A stretch of DNA of 6,819 bases from contig JANXCK010000050.1 in the NCBI GenBank assembly GCA_025060055.1, positions 1 to 6,819 of the forward strand, given 5' to 3'. This stretch comes from Fimbriimonadales bacterium. GTDB lineage: Bacteria; Armatimonadota; Fimbriimonadia; Fimbriimonadales; GBS-DC. Numbering within the stretch: position 1 is the first letter of the stretch; every line of letters begins with the position of its first letter. Under the pieces are notes generated by a model. The model saw only the letters and a list, made by a program, of their open reading frames with translations. It was not told the origin of the DNA and made no database searches. Position numbers and translations under genes: made by a program. This document shows positions 1 through 6,250 of this stretch, piece by piece.

Positions 1-39
1 GGGAGTCGGACTCCCCTCTCCCGCGTGGCGGGAGAGGGG
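1..39. repeat. Overlapping GC-rich palindromes (REP-like)
   Basis: Two perfect palindromes share three bases. Positions 1-7 pair with 9-15 around one base, and 13-24 pair with 28-39 (12 bp) around the triloop GTG. The second arm (CCCCTCTCCCGC) is followed by a G-rich tail, GCTGGGGGTGAGGGC, at 39-53. This composition resembles dispersed intergenic palindromes of many thermophilic bacteria. The left side is cut by the window edge, so the full unit is not visible. No T-run follows on either strand, so a rho-independent terminator is not supported. Confidence 0.7.
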
Positions 40-70
40 CTGGGGGTGAGGGCTGATGTCTCATTAGAGC

Positions 71-223
71 CTTGATTGGTAAGTGCTTCCAACTTGAAAT
101 CGTCTCTTTTCTGCAGGGCAGGTTAGGAACCTGCCCCTACCCATGATGCCCTGTAGGGGCGCGTCAGGGACGCGCCCAAAACGAGACGATTTCACCTGTG
201 AGGCGCTTACTATGCCAACCAAG
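71..223. repeat. MITE-like element, copy 1 (inverted-repeat ends, two inner hairpins)
   Basis: The ends form a long imperfect inverted repeat: 71-110 matches the reverse complement of 178-223, best in the GAAATCGTCTC core, with a short insertion near the outer end of the right arm. Inside are two perfect 9-bp hairpins, 116-124 with 128-136 and 157-165 with 169-177. Both have the triloop AGG although their arms differ. There is no coding capacity of its own and no transposase. It lies just downstream of the ATPase gene. A second, diverged copy in reverse orientation is at 6251-6370, which supports a mobile or recombining repeat family rather than a chance palindrome. No target-site duplication is evident. 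Confidence 0.7.
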
Positions 224-250
224 GAGGTGAACTCGGGTGATGTGCCGCTA

Positions 251-2428
251 TCAGGAGGGGCTAAGAGGGTGAGAGCATCCGTGCAACATCCACACTCTGC
301 CCCAACTGCCTTCGGGCAGCGGACGGCAAGTGAACAGAATCACCTGAGTTTCGGTAGCAATTCGGGTCAACAGCTCCAGCGCGGCGCGGTAGCGCGCGAG
401 GTCAAAGTAGACGAACGGGTCATCCAGCAGCAGGGGCAGGCGCAAATCGTCGGCAAGCGCGTCGGACAGCCCCAACCGACACGCAAAAAAGAGCTGATCC
501 AGCACGCCCGCGCTCCACGCCGCTCGCTCTTCCTCGACGGGCAGTGTCTCGCCGCACTCAGGATGGTAGACCCAAAGGTTTAGGTTCTCGTCCAGCTGGG
601 CTTGCGTATAGCGTTCGAGCGTGAGCGCTGGCAGATAATGCTCGATGCGGGGCTTCAGGCGCGGGCTGAGGTCGCTGAGGTAGCGTGCGTTCGCCTCCGT
701 TAGCAGCTGCTCAGTGGCTTCGAGAAGGCGCACTCGGTACTGCAGCTGCTGCACGCGCTGCTGGACATAGGCGTGTTCCTGCTCCAGCGCGTCGAGCGGT
801 TCGGTGTGCGGCAGGGTCTGGAGCGCGCCCTCACAACGGAGACGCTCCGCCTGCAACGCCTCCAGGTGCTGCTGTCGCTGTGCAACCGCGTGTTCCAGGC
901 GCACCATCGCCTCCGTTGAGAAGCCCTCGCGTGTAAGCGGGTCGCGACGGAGCTGCTCCTGCAACCCCACGATTTCTATCGCGAGTTCACGCTGCTGCTC
1001 GCGCAGGGCTTTGGGGTCTTGGAGGCTATGCAAGGCATCCAGTCTGTGGCGCACGCGCTCGATCTCGGCGCGTCGCTGCTGCAGTGCGTTCCACTGCTCA
1101 CTGAACTGTTGGATTGCCTGCTGGAGCTGCAGAGTGAACTGGGTCGCATGGTCTCGAATCGCGCCGTTGCGCGGCGGGAGATTCAGAGTGTAGCCTGCCT
1201 GCTGCAGGAGTTGCACGAGTTCCTGCCGATAGGCATCAATCTCCTGCTGAGCCGTTGTGGCGTCCGCTGGTGTTTCGAGGGATGGGGTGCGTCCGCGCCA
1301 GAACAGCGCAATCAGCAGAGCAAGAACGCCCAGCACGAGGGCAACCGCGCCCAGAATCGGGGCAAGCCCCCAGAGGCTCAGACTTGCCCCACAAAGTGCT
1401 GCGCCCAGAACGGCGTATCCGACTCGCGCCTTGCCTCGTCCCAGTGCTGCTTGCGCTGCCTGCTCCTGCTGCGAGCGGTGCTGTGCAAGCGCGTGCAGGC
1501 GGCGCAGGGCGTCCTGATACCGCATGTAGGCAGCGTCGACGCGCGTCTTGAGGTCGCTGGGCAGCGATGCCCAATCGCCGAACTGCGTTTCCAGCTCCGT
1601 CTCCAGCTCGCGGGCGCGCCGCTCCAGCTGCTCCAGCTGGTCTAAGTGGCGTTGGTTCGCATCGGCTTGACGGCGCAGCTGTTCCAGTCGTTCCTGCTGG
1701 GCGTAGACGGCGTGCCAACGCTCCAGCAGTTGCGTCTCGTGCGCCAGCTGCGCATCAAGCGTGGCAATCTCGGTTTCTACAGTATGCAGCCGTTGACGCA
1801 GTTCGTGGCGTTTCTGGGCGACCTCGCGCGCGGCGTGCAGCTGCCGAGCTTGCTCTTGCAGTCCGCGTTGCAGATTCTCGACTTGGGCACGCAGGCGGCG
1901 TCGCTCCTGCTGCAGTGCGCTCAGGATGCGGTTCAAGTCGGCGTTCACGGCGCTCTCGCGCAGCTGCTGCTGCAGCGACTTGAGGGTGCGGTGGGCGATG
2001 TGCGCTATCTCGCGTTGACGCACGCACGCGGTCGCTAAATAGACCTCTTGGGGCACGCGCCAGAGCTGCTCCCAGCGCGTGCGCGCCGCTTCGCCGCTGA
2101 GTTGCTCGCCGTGATGCTCCAACAAGAATGTGGCGCGTCGGCGCGGGTCATCCGTCGGGTGGAACTTAAGCAGGCGTATACGCTCGCCCCGCAACTCCAG
2201 CTCCAGTTCCAGCTGCCAGCCGTGCGGATGTCCCCAGCTGATGCGTTCGCGTGCTGCCTGTGCAGAGGTGGTGGGCGTCGTGTAGAGCGCGTCCAACAGC
2301 GCCGCCAGCACCGTGCTTTTGCCCGACTCGTTCGCCCCGACAAAGCAGTTTAGCCCTGCATCGAACTCGAACGCCGTGCGCTCCCGAAAGCATCCATACC
2401 CCTCCAGCACGAGTCTCAGAAAGCGCAT
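251..2428 (-). CDS. SbcC/YhaN-like AAA ATPase with central membrane hairpin
   Basis: This is an SMC/Rad50-type ATPase of 725 residues, expected to work with the upstream nuclease in DNA-end processing. Seen: N-terminal half-ATPase with Walker A GANESGKST (31-39) and probable Q-loop Gln138; a Gln/Arg/Glu-rich coiled coil (about 147-335); a hydrophobic block with two probable membrane spans (about 337-377); a second coiled coil (about 392-585); then the C-terminal half-ATPase with signature-like WSAGVLDQL (638-646), Walker B LLLDD (666-670) and Asp676 as probable D-loop. No CxxC zinc hook is present; the membrane hairpin takes its place, as in Bacillus YhaN, although this protein is shorter. 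Two residues look unusual: SAG instead of SGG in the signature, and Arg702 where an H-loop His is expected (FTCRP). The ATG at 2428 shares one base with the nuclease stop (TGATG) and has a GA-rich ribosome site nine bases upstream. A GTG at 2431 is the alternative start. Confidence 0.88.
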   Translation of the reverse strand: MRFLRLVLEGYGCFRERTAFEFDAGLNCFVGANESGKSTVLAALLDALYTTPTTSAQAARERISWGHPHGWQLELELELRGERIRLLKFHPTDDPRRRATFLLEHHGEQLSGEAARTRWEQLWRVPQEVYLATACVRQREIAHIAHRTLKSLQQQLRESAVNADLNRILSALQQERRRLRAQVENLQRGLQEQARQLHAAREVAQKRHELRQRLHTVETEIATLDAQLAHETQLLERWHAVYAQQERLEQLRRQADANQRHLDQLEQLERRARELETELETQFGDWASLPSDLKTRVDAAYMRYQDALRRLHALAQHRSQQEQAAQAALGRGKARVGYAVLGAALCGASLSLWGLAPILGAVALVLGVLALLIALFWRGRTPSLETPADATTAQQEIDAYRQELVQLLQQAGYTLNLPPRNGAIRDHATQFTLQLQQAIQQFSEQWNALQQRRAEIERVRHRLDALHSLQDPKALREQQRELAIEIVGLQEQLRRDPLTREGFSTEAMVRLEHAVAQRQQHLEALQAERLRCEGALQTLPHTEPLDALEQEHAYVQQRVQQLQYRVRLLEATEQLLTEANARYLSDLSPRLKPRIEHYLPALTLERYTQAQLDENLNLWVYHPECGETLPVEEERAAWSAGVLDQLFFACRLGLSDALADDLRLPLLLDDPFVYFDLARYRAALELLTRIATETQVILFTCRPLPEGSWGRVWMLHGCSHPLSPS

Positions 2429-3504
2429 CACAACCTACCCCCTCGCAGTAGGTAAATTCCCAGCTGCATCGCCTCTTGGTACAGTTTCGCGTCGTCGGGC
2501 GTGCGAGCTGCCGCCTCCTGCGCCACCTGCGCCAAGATATGCTCGAAGGGGGTATGAGGCGAAAGCGTTTCAGGCTGGTAGGCAGCCTCGATCTCCAGCC
2601 AGAGGCAGCTCGGTTGTAAGTTCTCGGTCAAGGCTTGGATGTTGAGTGGCTGCGTTCCTTGCCAGCGTCCTGTTAGGCGGATGATGGCGACGCTTTCCGG
2701 GCGCAGCCGCGCGCGCAGGTCGCTCAGCAGGCTCTGCGTGTCGAGATACGACGACACATCCCAGCTGAGGATGCCGTCATCCGCGCCGTCGACATAGTGT
2801 GCCTCGCCAACCGGCACGGGCAGCACCCGTGCGCGTTGCGGCGCAACCAACTCCACGATGAGCATCGCGCCAGGCAGCTGCTGGCGGGGCAGAACCATCT
2901 CAGGCGCGCCACTGTACCAGCAGACCGTGCGCCCCTGAGTCCATTCCTGCGGCGAGTGCCAGTCGCCCAAGGCAACATAGTCCAGTTCGCTCTCGGCAAT
3001 CCAGCGTGGCTGAATGACGCCCTCGTCTCCTGCGTGGGGCATAGAGCCGTGCATCAGGGCAATCTGCAACGGCGCGCCGTCTGGCTCACGGCGCAGCGCG
3101 GGCTGCCAGCGCGCCTCGTCCCCTGCAGGACACGCCACGACCTCCGCATGAAGCGCATCGAGGCGCCATCGTTGCACGCGCGGCGAGAACAAGAGGTTGC
3201 GCGGTAGGCTGATGTCGCGGAACGGGTGCTGTTCAGGGGGGTCATGATTGCCTGGGATGACGATAGTGGGCAGTTGCGACTGCTCGATCACGCCGAGCGC
3301 GAACTCTATCCAGCGGCGGCTCACACGCGGGCTATCGAACAAGTCGCCTGCAATCAGCACGAGGTGGCACTCGCGCTGACGCGCCTGCTCGAAGACGCGC
3401 CGAAACGCACGCGCCACTCGCTCCTGGTGTGCCGACGCTGCCTCCCCCAAGTAGCCAAACGCCCTGCCCAAATGCACATCCGCAGTGTGCGCTATCCGTA
3501 GCAC
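2428..3504 (-). CDS. Mre11/SbcD/YhaO-like metallophosphoesterase (DNA repair exonuclease)
   Basis: A 358-residue calcineurin-like phosphoesterase of the SbcD/Mre11 class, the nuclease partner of the ATPase encoded next. Seen metal-site motifs in order: HTADVHLG (Asp9, His11), AGDLFDS (Asp54), PGNHD (Asn86, His87), MHGS (His152) and LGDWHS (His183). SbcD and Mre11 usually read GHxH at the last motif; here Asp181 replaces the first His, a form I recall from some YhaO-like exonucleases. The remaining C-terminal part (from about 215) would be the capping and partner-binding region. I chose the GTG at 3504 because the protein then begins VLRIAHTADVHLG, where family members begin. An in-frame ATG at 3570 would add 22 residues with no family resemblance, encoded by palindromic DNA. 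Neither start has a good ribosome site. The product is probably cytoplasmic, held at the membrane by its partner. Confidence 0.88.
   Translation of the reverse strand: MLRIAHTADVHLGRAFGYLGEAASAHQERVARAFRRVFEQARQRECHLVLIAGDLFDSPRVSRRWIEFALGVIEQSQLPTIVIPGNHDPPEQHPFRDISLPRNLLFSPRVQRWRLDALHAEVVACPAGDEARWQPALRREPDGAPLQIALMHGSMPHAGDEGVIQPRWIAESELDYVALGDWHSPQEWTQGRTVCWYSGAPEMVLPRQQLPGAMLIVELVAPQRARVLPVPVGEAHYVDGADDGILSWDVSSYLDTQSLLSDLRARLRPESVAIIRLTGRWQGTQPLNIQALTENLQPSCLWLEIEAAYQPETLSPHTPFEHILAQVAQEAAARTPDDAKLYQEAMQLGIYLLRGGRL
2438..2444 (-). promoter_or_regulatory. Ribosome binding site for the YhaN-like ATPase
   Basis: On the minus strand GAGGGGG lies inside the last codons of the nuclease gene, nine bases before the ATG at 2428. 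Together with the TGATG overlap this favours translational coupling of the two genes and supports the ATG at 2428 over the GTG at 2431. Confidence 0.6.
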
Positions 3505-3528
3505 GGAACAGTGAATTCTTTCTGGAAT

Positions 3529-3542
3529 GGCAGGTTCCTGCC
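3529..3542. repeat. Perfect 14-base palindrome in the nuclease leader
   Basis: GGCAGGTTCCTGCC lies 25 bases upstream of the chosen GTG start of the nuclease. Its arms resemble the 116-136 hairpin of the MITE-like element with the AGG loop removed, so it may be a decayed relative, or coincidence. As a leader hairpin or a dyad binding site it could affect expression of the nuclease-ATPase pair; this is inference only. Confidence 0.4.
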
Positions 3543-3590
3543 CTCTTGAGAGTGTGTATGAAAATCGCATTCAAGCCGACGACTGAAGCC

Positions 3591-3599
3591 GTTATACCA
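3591..3599 (-). promoter_or_regulatory. Possible extended -10 promoter for the nuclease-ATPase pair
   Basis: On the minus strand the sequence reads TGGTATAAC, matching the extended -10 pattern TGnTATAAT at all but the last base. No convincing -35 hexamer sits 16-18 bases upstream. Transcription would begin near 3584, giving a leader of about 80 bases to the GTG at 3504. The motif lies in the terminal inverted repeat of the element at 3593-3750, so the repeat may have supplied the promoter. It is the only reasonable candidate I saw between the two transcription units. Confidence 0.3.
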
Positions 3600-3750
3600 A
3601 TCGGGGTTTCAAACGGCACAGTATTCTGAACGGCTGAAGCCGTTCCTGTGCAGACCAAGCCGACCTCCGTCGGCTGTAGCCCGCGTAGGCGGGCTTGGTT
3701 TGCACAGGAACGGCTTTAGCCGTGTTTCACTTGACACCCTAATCGGTATT
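3593..3750. repeat. MITE-like element with nested 32-bp stem
   Basis: The outer ends, 3593-3612 and 3731-3750, are inverted repeats matching at 15 of 20 positions. Inside, 3630-3661 pairs with 3692-3723 over 32 bp with only two differences. Both differences leave G opposite T, so a plus-strand RNA would pair without interruption. The same stretch can instead fold into a row of small hairpins: 3630-3635 with 3638-3643, 3658-3664 with 3669-3675, 3679-3684 with 3689-3694, and 3710-3715 with 3718-3723. No ORF is credible here. Size, terminal repeats and absence of coding suggest a non-autonomous mobile element. I did not find a second copy in this window. Confidence 0.65.
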
Positions 3751-3753
3751 AGT

Positions 3754-3975
3754 ATGCAGGCGAAGCCGAACAGCGTCAGCTACGGCTCGCGCAGGCGGGC
3801 TTTCGTAGCGTCGGCGTCTCGCCGACGCCCCCGCGTGGCACGAGCTTTCAGCCCGCGCAGCGTCGCACGGACAGTCGTGTCCGTGCGTGGTGGCTTGGAC
3901 ACGATTGTCCACGCCACGGGTGCTTGGGCGAGACGCCCAAGCCACGAGACGCTTGCGTCGGCGGGACGCCGACGC
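3754..3975. repeat. Hairpin array between metC and the nuclease gene
   Basis: Five short-loop inverted repeats follow one another: 3808-3816 with 3820-3828 (loop TCT), 3864-3873 with 3878-3887 (loop GTCG), 3890-3901 with 3906-3917 (one mismatch, loop CGAT), 3922-3930 with 3934-3942 (loop AGA), and 3955-3963 with 3967-3975 (loop GGA). The first and last have identical 9-bp arms (GCGTCGGCG). A degenerate unit lies before them, with 3779-3784 matching 3804-3809. The stretch to 4010 holds nothing else recognisable. The array follows the end of metC, but no T-run accompanies any hairpin, so classical termination is not supported. Arms and spacing are irregular, so it is not a CRISPR array. Confidence 0.7.
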
Positions 3976-4010
3976 TATGCGGTACGACTTCTTGAACAGT
4001 CCTAAGGGGC

Positions 4011-5177
4011 TTACGATGGCGTCAGCGCTTCAATTGCCCCGTGCAAGTCGGCAATCAGGTCGTCTGGGTTTTCCAAGCCGATGTAGATGCGAAACAGCCA
4101 CGAGGCTTTGCCGTGCGCATCGGGTGGCGTTTGCGTCCAGCCCAGCAGCAAGCTCTCGTAGCCGCCCCAACTGCAACCGAATCGGAACAGTCGTAGTCGC
4201 TCCGCGAAGGTGTACGCCTGCTCCTCGCGAATCGGGTGCGTCTCGAAGCTGAACAGGCTGCTGAAGCCCCGCATCTGTCGGCGTGCCAAGGCATGCTGCG
4301 GATGCGACGGTAGCCCTGGATGGTTCACCTTAGCGATTTGTGGCTGTGCCGCCAGCCACTCGGCGACCTGCAAGCCGCTTCGGTGCGCACGCTCCATCCG
4401 CACAGGCAAAGTGCGCAGCCCGCGCAGCAGCAGCCAAGCGCCGAAGGGGTCTAAGATGCCGCCCAGCAACTCGCGGGTTTGGGCGACCTGCTCGATATGC
4501 TCCTTGCGTCCCGCGACGACGCCTGCGAGCAGGTCGCTGTGCCCGCCCAGATACTTGCTCGCGCTATGCAACACGATGTCTACGCCCAACGCGTGCGGGT
4601 TCTGGAAGAGCGGTGTCGCCCAACTGTTATCGCACATCGTGAGGATGCCGCGCTCACGCGCCAGTGCGCTCACCGCGCACAGGTCTTGCAGGCGAAAATA
4701 GAGGCTGGATGGGCTTTCTAAATAGATTATGCGCGTGTTGGGCAGCAGTGCTTGTTCGAACTCTTCGGGGCACTCACCTGAAACGAAGCTTGCCTGCACA
4801 CCGTAGCGTGGCAGCCACGATTCGAGCAGCATCTGCGTCGGGGGATAGACGGTCTGCACACAAATCACATGAGCGCCATGCGTGGCGAAGCTGAGGATTG
4901 CCGACGCAATCGCCGCCATGCCAGAACCGAAGCAGAGAGCGTCTTCGGTTCCTTCCAGCGCAGCGAGCTTCTGCTCGGCAAGGCGCACTGTGGGGTTGCT
5001 GTGGCGCGTGTAGACATAGCCCGCCTCGTTCAAGCCTCCGCGTGCAGTGCGCTCGCGCAGGGAACGCGCCGCGAACAGCGACGCCTGCACAATCGGCGGC
5101 GTCACAGAGCCATACGGAAACGGCTCCTGCTCGCCCAGATGCTGCAGAAGCGTCTCAACCGAGAACTCCTGTTCCAT
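4011..5177 (-). CDS. metC: Cystathionine beta-lyase type PLP-dependent trans-sulfuration enzyme
   Basis: A full-length 388-residue member of the Cys/Met-metabolism PLP enzyme family; the likely reaction is cystathionine to homocysteine, pyruvate and ammonia in methionine synthesis, in the cytoplasm. Seen: YVYTRHSNPT (Tyr56, Arg58), SGMAA phosphate-binding turn (85-89), Tyr111 expected to stack on PLP, DNSWATP with Asp183 for the pyridine nitrogen, SASKYLGGHSD with Schiff-base Lys208, and LFRIYIGLE with Arg363 for the substrate carboxylate. LESPSS (153-158), VAEWLAAQPQ (271-280) and CSWGGYESL (335-343) resemble Escherichia coli MetC more than MetB. Cystathionine gamma-synthase or methionine gamma-lyase activity cannot be excluded, because these families interconvert with few changes. 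The start lies 11 bases after the small membrane-protein gene, so it probably shares its transcript; the ribosome site is weak (GAGAAG). No methionine-responsive riboswitch is seen ahead of it. Confidence 0.85.
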   Translation of the reverse strand: MEQEFSVETLLQHLGEQEPFPYGSVTPPIVQASLFAARSLRERTARGGLNEAGYVYTRHSNPTVRLAEQKLAALEGTEDALCFGSGMAAIASAILSFATHGAHVICVQTVYPPTQMLLESWLPRYGVQASFVSGECPEEFEQALLPNTRIIYLESPSSLYFRLQDLCAVSALARERGILTMCDNSWATPLFQNPHALGVDIVLHSASKYLGGHSDLLAGVVAGRKEHIEQVAQTRELLGGILDPFGAWLLLRGLRTLPVRMERAHRSGLQVAEWLAAQPQIAKVNHPGLPSHPQHALARRQMRGFSSLFSFETHPIREEQAYTFAERLRLFRFGCSWGGYESLLLGWTQTPPDAHGKASWLFRIYIGLENPDDLIADLHGAIEALTPS

Positions 5178-5188
5178 CTTGGCACTTC

Positions 5189-5404
5189 TCAGTAGCCGCT
5201 GGGCGTGGTGGGAGGCGGAGCCATTCCAGGGTTATACTGGTTCTGGCGCTGGATTTCGCCCTGCTTGCCGCCAGGAAACAGGTCGATGTGCCCTTGTACC
5301 TCGCCTTGTTCTTGGCGGAAGGCGCGAAAGCCCGAAAACGCCGCGACCGCCAGCGCAATCACCACGAAGATGACCACCAGAATCGTCTTTGTGCGGTCGT
5401 CCAT
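5189..5404 (-). CDS. Small single-membrane-span protein, unknown function
   Basis: I do not recognise this 71-residue protein. A charged start (MDDRTK) is followed by one strongly hydrophobic span at about residues 7-24, a basic Phe/Arg segment (25-30), a Gln/Gly-rich stretch and a Pro-rich tail ending PPPTTPSGY. It lacks a prepilin cleavage motif and a lipobox Cys. It should be an inner-membrane protein; by the positive-inside rule the orientation is ambiguous, with charges on both sides of the span. The ATG follows the pilin-like gene stop by only two bases, and an AAGGGG-type ribosome site lies inside that gene's end, so the two are probably translated together. This close linkage suggests a shared envelope or secretion role. 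An in-frame upstream extension would overlap the pilin-like gene completely and is rejected. Confidence 0.75.
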   Translation of the reverse strand: MDDRTKTILVVIFVVIALAVAAFSGFRAFRQEQGEVQGHIDLFPGGKQGEIQRQNQYNPGMAPPPTTPSGY

Positions 5405-5406
5405 CG

Positions 5407-6210
5407 TTAGTTCCCCTTGAACTCCTCGTTCCAGTGGATTAGGTTGCGTCGGCGTTGCTGAATGGCGGTGGCGTCCCAGGGCCAGTGCATGATTGCACGG
5501 CGTGGCATCGCTTTGACGTGCCCGTCGGCGAAGCCGAAGTTGGTCTGGCGGTGGTGTGCGCCGATGGTCATACGGGCATCTCCTGAGCCACACCAGTTGA
5601 ACGCGAAGCTGTTGGGCGCATCGGGCCAAGAGGGGTTTGCGATATTCGTGTTGTCCCAACGCCACCACGCCATGTGGCGACTATAGCTCACCGTCGTCCA
5701 GAGTTCGTATAACACTATCGTCTCCGCAGGTCGACCAATCACTGCCAGCGGGCGCGAGTCTTGGTCTGCGTAGTAAGCGCACACGCCAAAGGTGGCGCTA
5801 TCTGCCCACTGCCCGCTCTGGTAGTGTGTCCACGAATAGCTAATCGGGAAGCCAATCCCTTCAGGGGTCGTGCAGTCGTTGCGCGGGATGTTGTCGCTGG
5901 GGCAAGAGAAGATACCACTGTTCTTCACATACGGCATCAGCGCGTCTTCCATCCCAAACGCCTGGTCGGGACCGCGTGGGTCGTTGTTCAGCACGCGCTG
6001 TCCCATCAGCAGGCGGTGGAACTTATCCTCATAGTCTTGCTGATACATCATCGCGGCGGTCAACAGTTGCTTGATGTTTGTGGCGCAGGTCGTCTGACGC
6101 GCTTTTTCACGCGCCTGGGCAAAAACGGGGAACAAAATCGCAGCCAGGATCGCAATAATTGCAATAACCACCAGCAACTCGATCAGAGTGAATCCTCCTC
6201 GCTGTCGCAT
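5407..6210 (-). CDS. Type IV pilin/pseudopilin-like protein with H-X9-DG motif
   Basis: A 267-residue prepilin-type protein. The leader MRQRGG precedes FTLIELLVVIAIIAILAAIL: prepilin peptidase would cut after Gly6, Phe7 would be methylated, and Glu11 is the conserved +5 glutamate. The hydrophobic helix runs to about residue 30, followed by FAQAREKARQT. The rest is an extracytoplasmic Trp- and Tyr-rich domain with cysteines at 42, 103, 113, 144 and 207 and the FSCPSD motif (101-106). An H-X9-DG motif (His219, Asp229-Gly230) is followed by HVKAMP. This architecture is that of the DUF1559-like pseudopilins that are highly multiplied in Armatimonadota and Planctomycetota. Their function is largely unknown; surface assembly or a secretion pseudopilus is inferred. 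It is first in a three-gene unit with its own promoter and ribosome site upstream. Confidence 0.9.
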   Translation of the reverse strand: MRQRGGFTLIELLVVIAIIAILAAILFPVFAQAREKARQTTCATNIKQLLTAAMMYQQDYEDKFHRLLMGQRVLNNDPRGPDQAFGMEDALMPYVKNSGIFSCPSDNIPRNDCTTPEGIGFPISYSWTHYQSGQWADSATFGVCAYYADQDSRPLAVIGRPAETIVLYELWTTVSYSRHMAWWRWDNTNIANPSWPDAPNSFAFNWCGSGDARMTIGAHHRQTNFGFADGHVKAMPRRAIMHWPWDATAIQQRRRNLIHWNEEFKGN

Positions 6211-6218
6211 CGGTTGTG

Positions 6219-6224
6219 CCTCCT
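6219..6224 (-). promoter_or_regulatory. Strong Shine-Dalgarno site of the pilin-like gene
   Basis: AGGAGG on the minus strand ends eight bases before the ATG at 6210. It fixes the start, which also gives the expected short prepilin leader. Confidence 0.85.
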
Positions 6225-6233
6225 TACGCCTAC

Positions 6234-6242
6234 ATTATAGCA
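6234..6242 (-). promoter_or_regulatory. Extended -10 promoter of the pilin-membrane protein-metC unit
   Basis: TGCTATAAT on the minus strand is a perfect extended -10 element. No good TTGACA-like hexamer occurs 16-19 bases upstream, consistent with an extended -10 promoter of the main sigma factor. Transcription would start near 6227, leaving a leader of only about 17 bases that carries the AGGAGG site. That leaves no room for a riboswitch or attenuator. The end of the repeat at 6251-6370 lies about 10 bases upstream. Confidence 0.65.
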
Positions 6243-6250
6243 CAAATCGA

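Noticed and set aside
221..271. Perfect AAGGAGGTGA followed by a short plus-strand reading frame (ATG at 239, 10 codons)
   Set aside because: The site is attractive, but the peptide is tiny, overlaps the ATPase end on the other strand and has no promoter; chance is likelier.
306..319. CTGCC-TTCG-GGCAG hairpin with a UUCG loop on the plus strand
   Set aside because: It lies inside the ATPase coding sequence, has a five-base stem and is explained by codons; no T-run follows.
143..583. Plus-strand ORF of 146 codons
   Set aside because: It runs through the repeat and antisense to the end of the ATPase gene, has low-complexity composition and resembles no family.
251..3504. Phage-defence or toxin-antitoxin pair
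   Set aside because: The motifs match the housekeeping SbcCD/YhaO-YhaN repair type, and no toxin, effector or other defence gene is adjacent.
3754..3975. CRISPR-like array
   Set aside because: Hairpins differ in arm sequence and spacing, there are no direct repeats with uniform spacers, and no cas gene is present.
3622..3975. Rho-independent terminators for metC
   Set aside because: None of the stems is followed by a T-rich run on the minus strand.
3571..4010. Insertion sequence with transposase
   Set aside because: No reading frame with transposase motifs is present; only non-coding palindromes remain.
5231..5236. TATAAC as a separate metC promoter
   Set aside because: No TG extension and no -35 match; it lies inside the small-protein coding sequence.
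5189..5668. Longer 159-codon version of the small membrane protein
   Set aside because: The extra N-terminal part is antisense-like Arg-rich sequence in another frame of the pilin-like gene; the ATG at 5404 gives a clean membrane protein.
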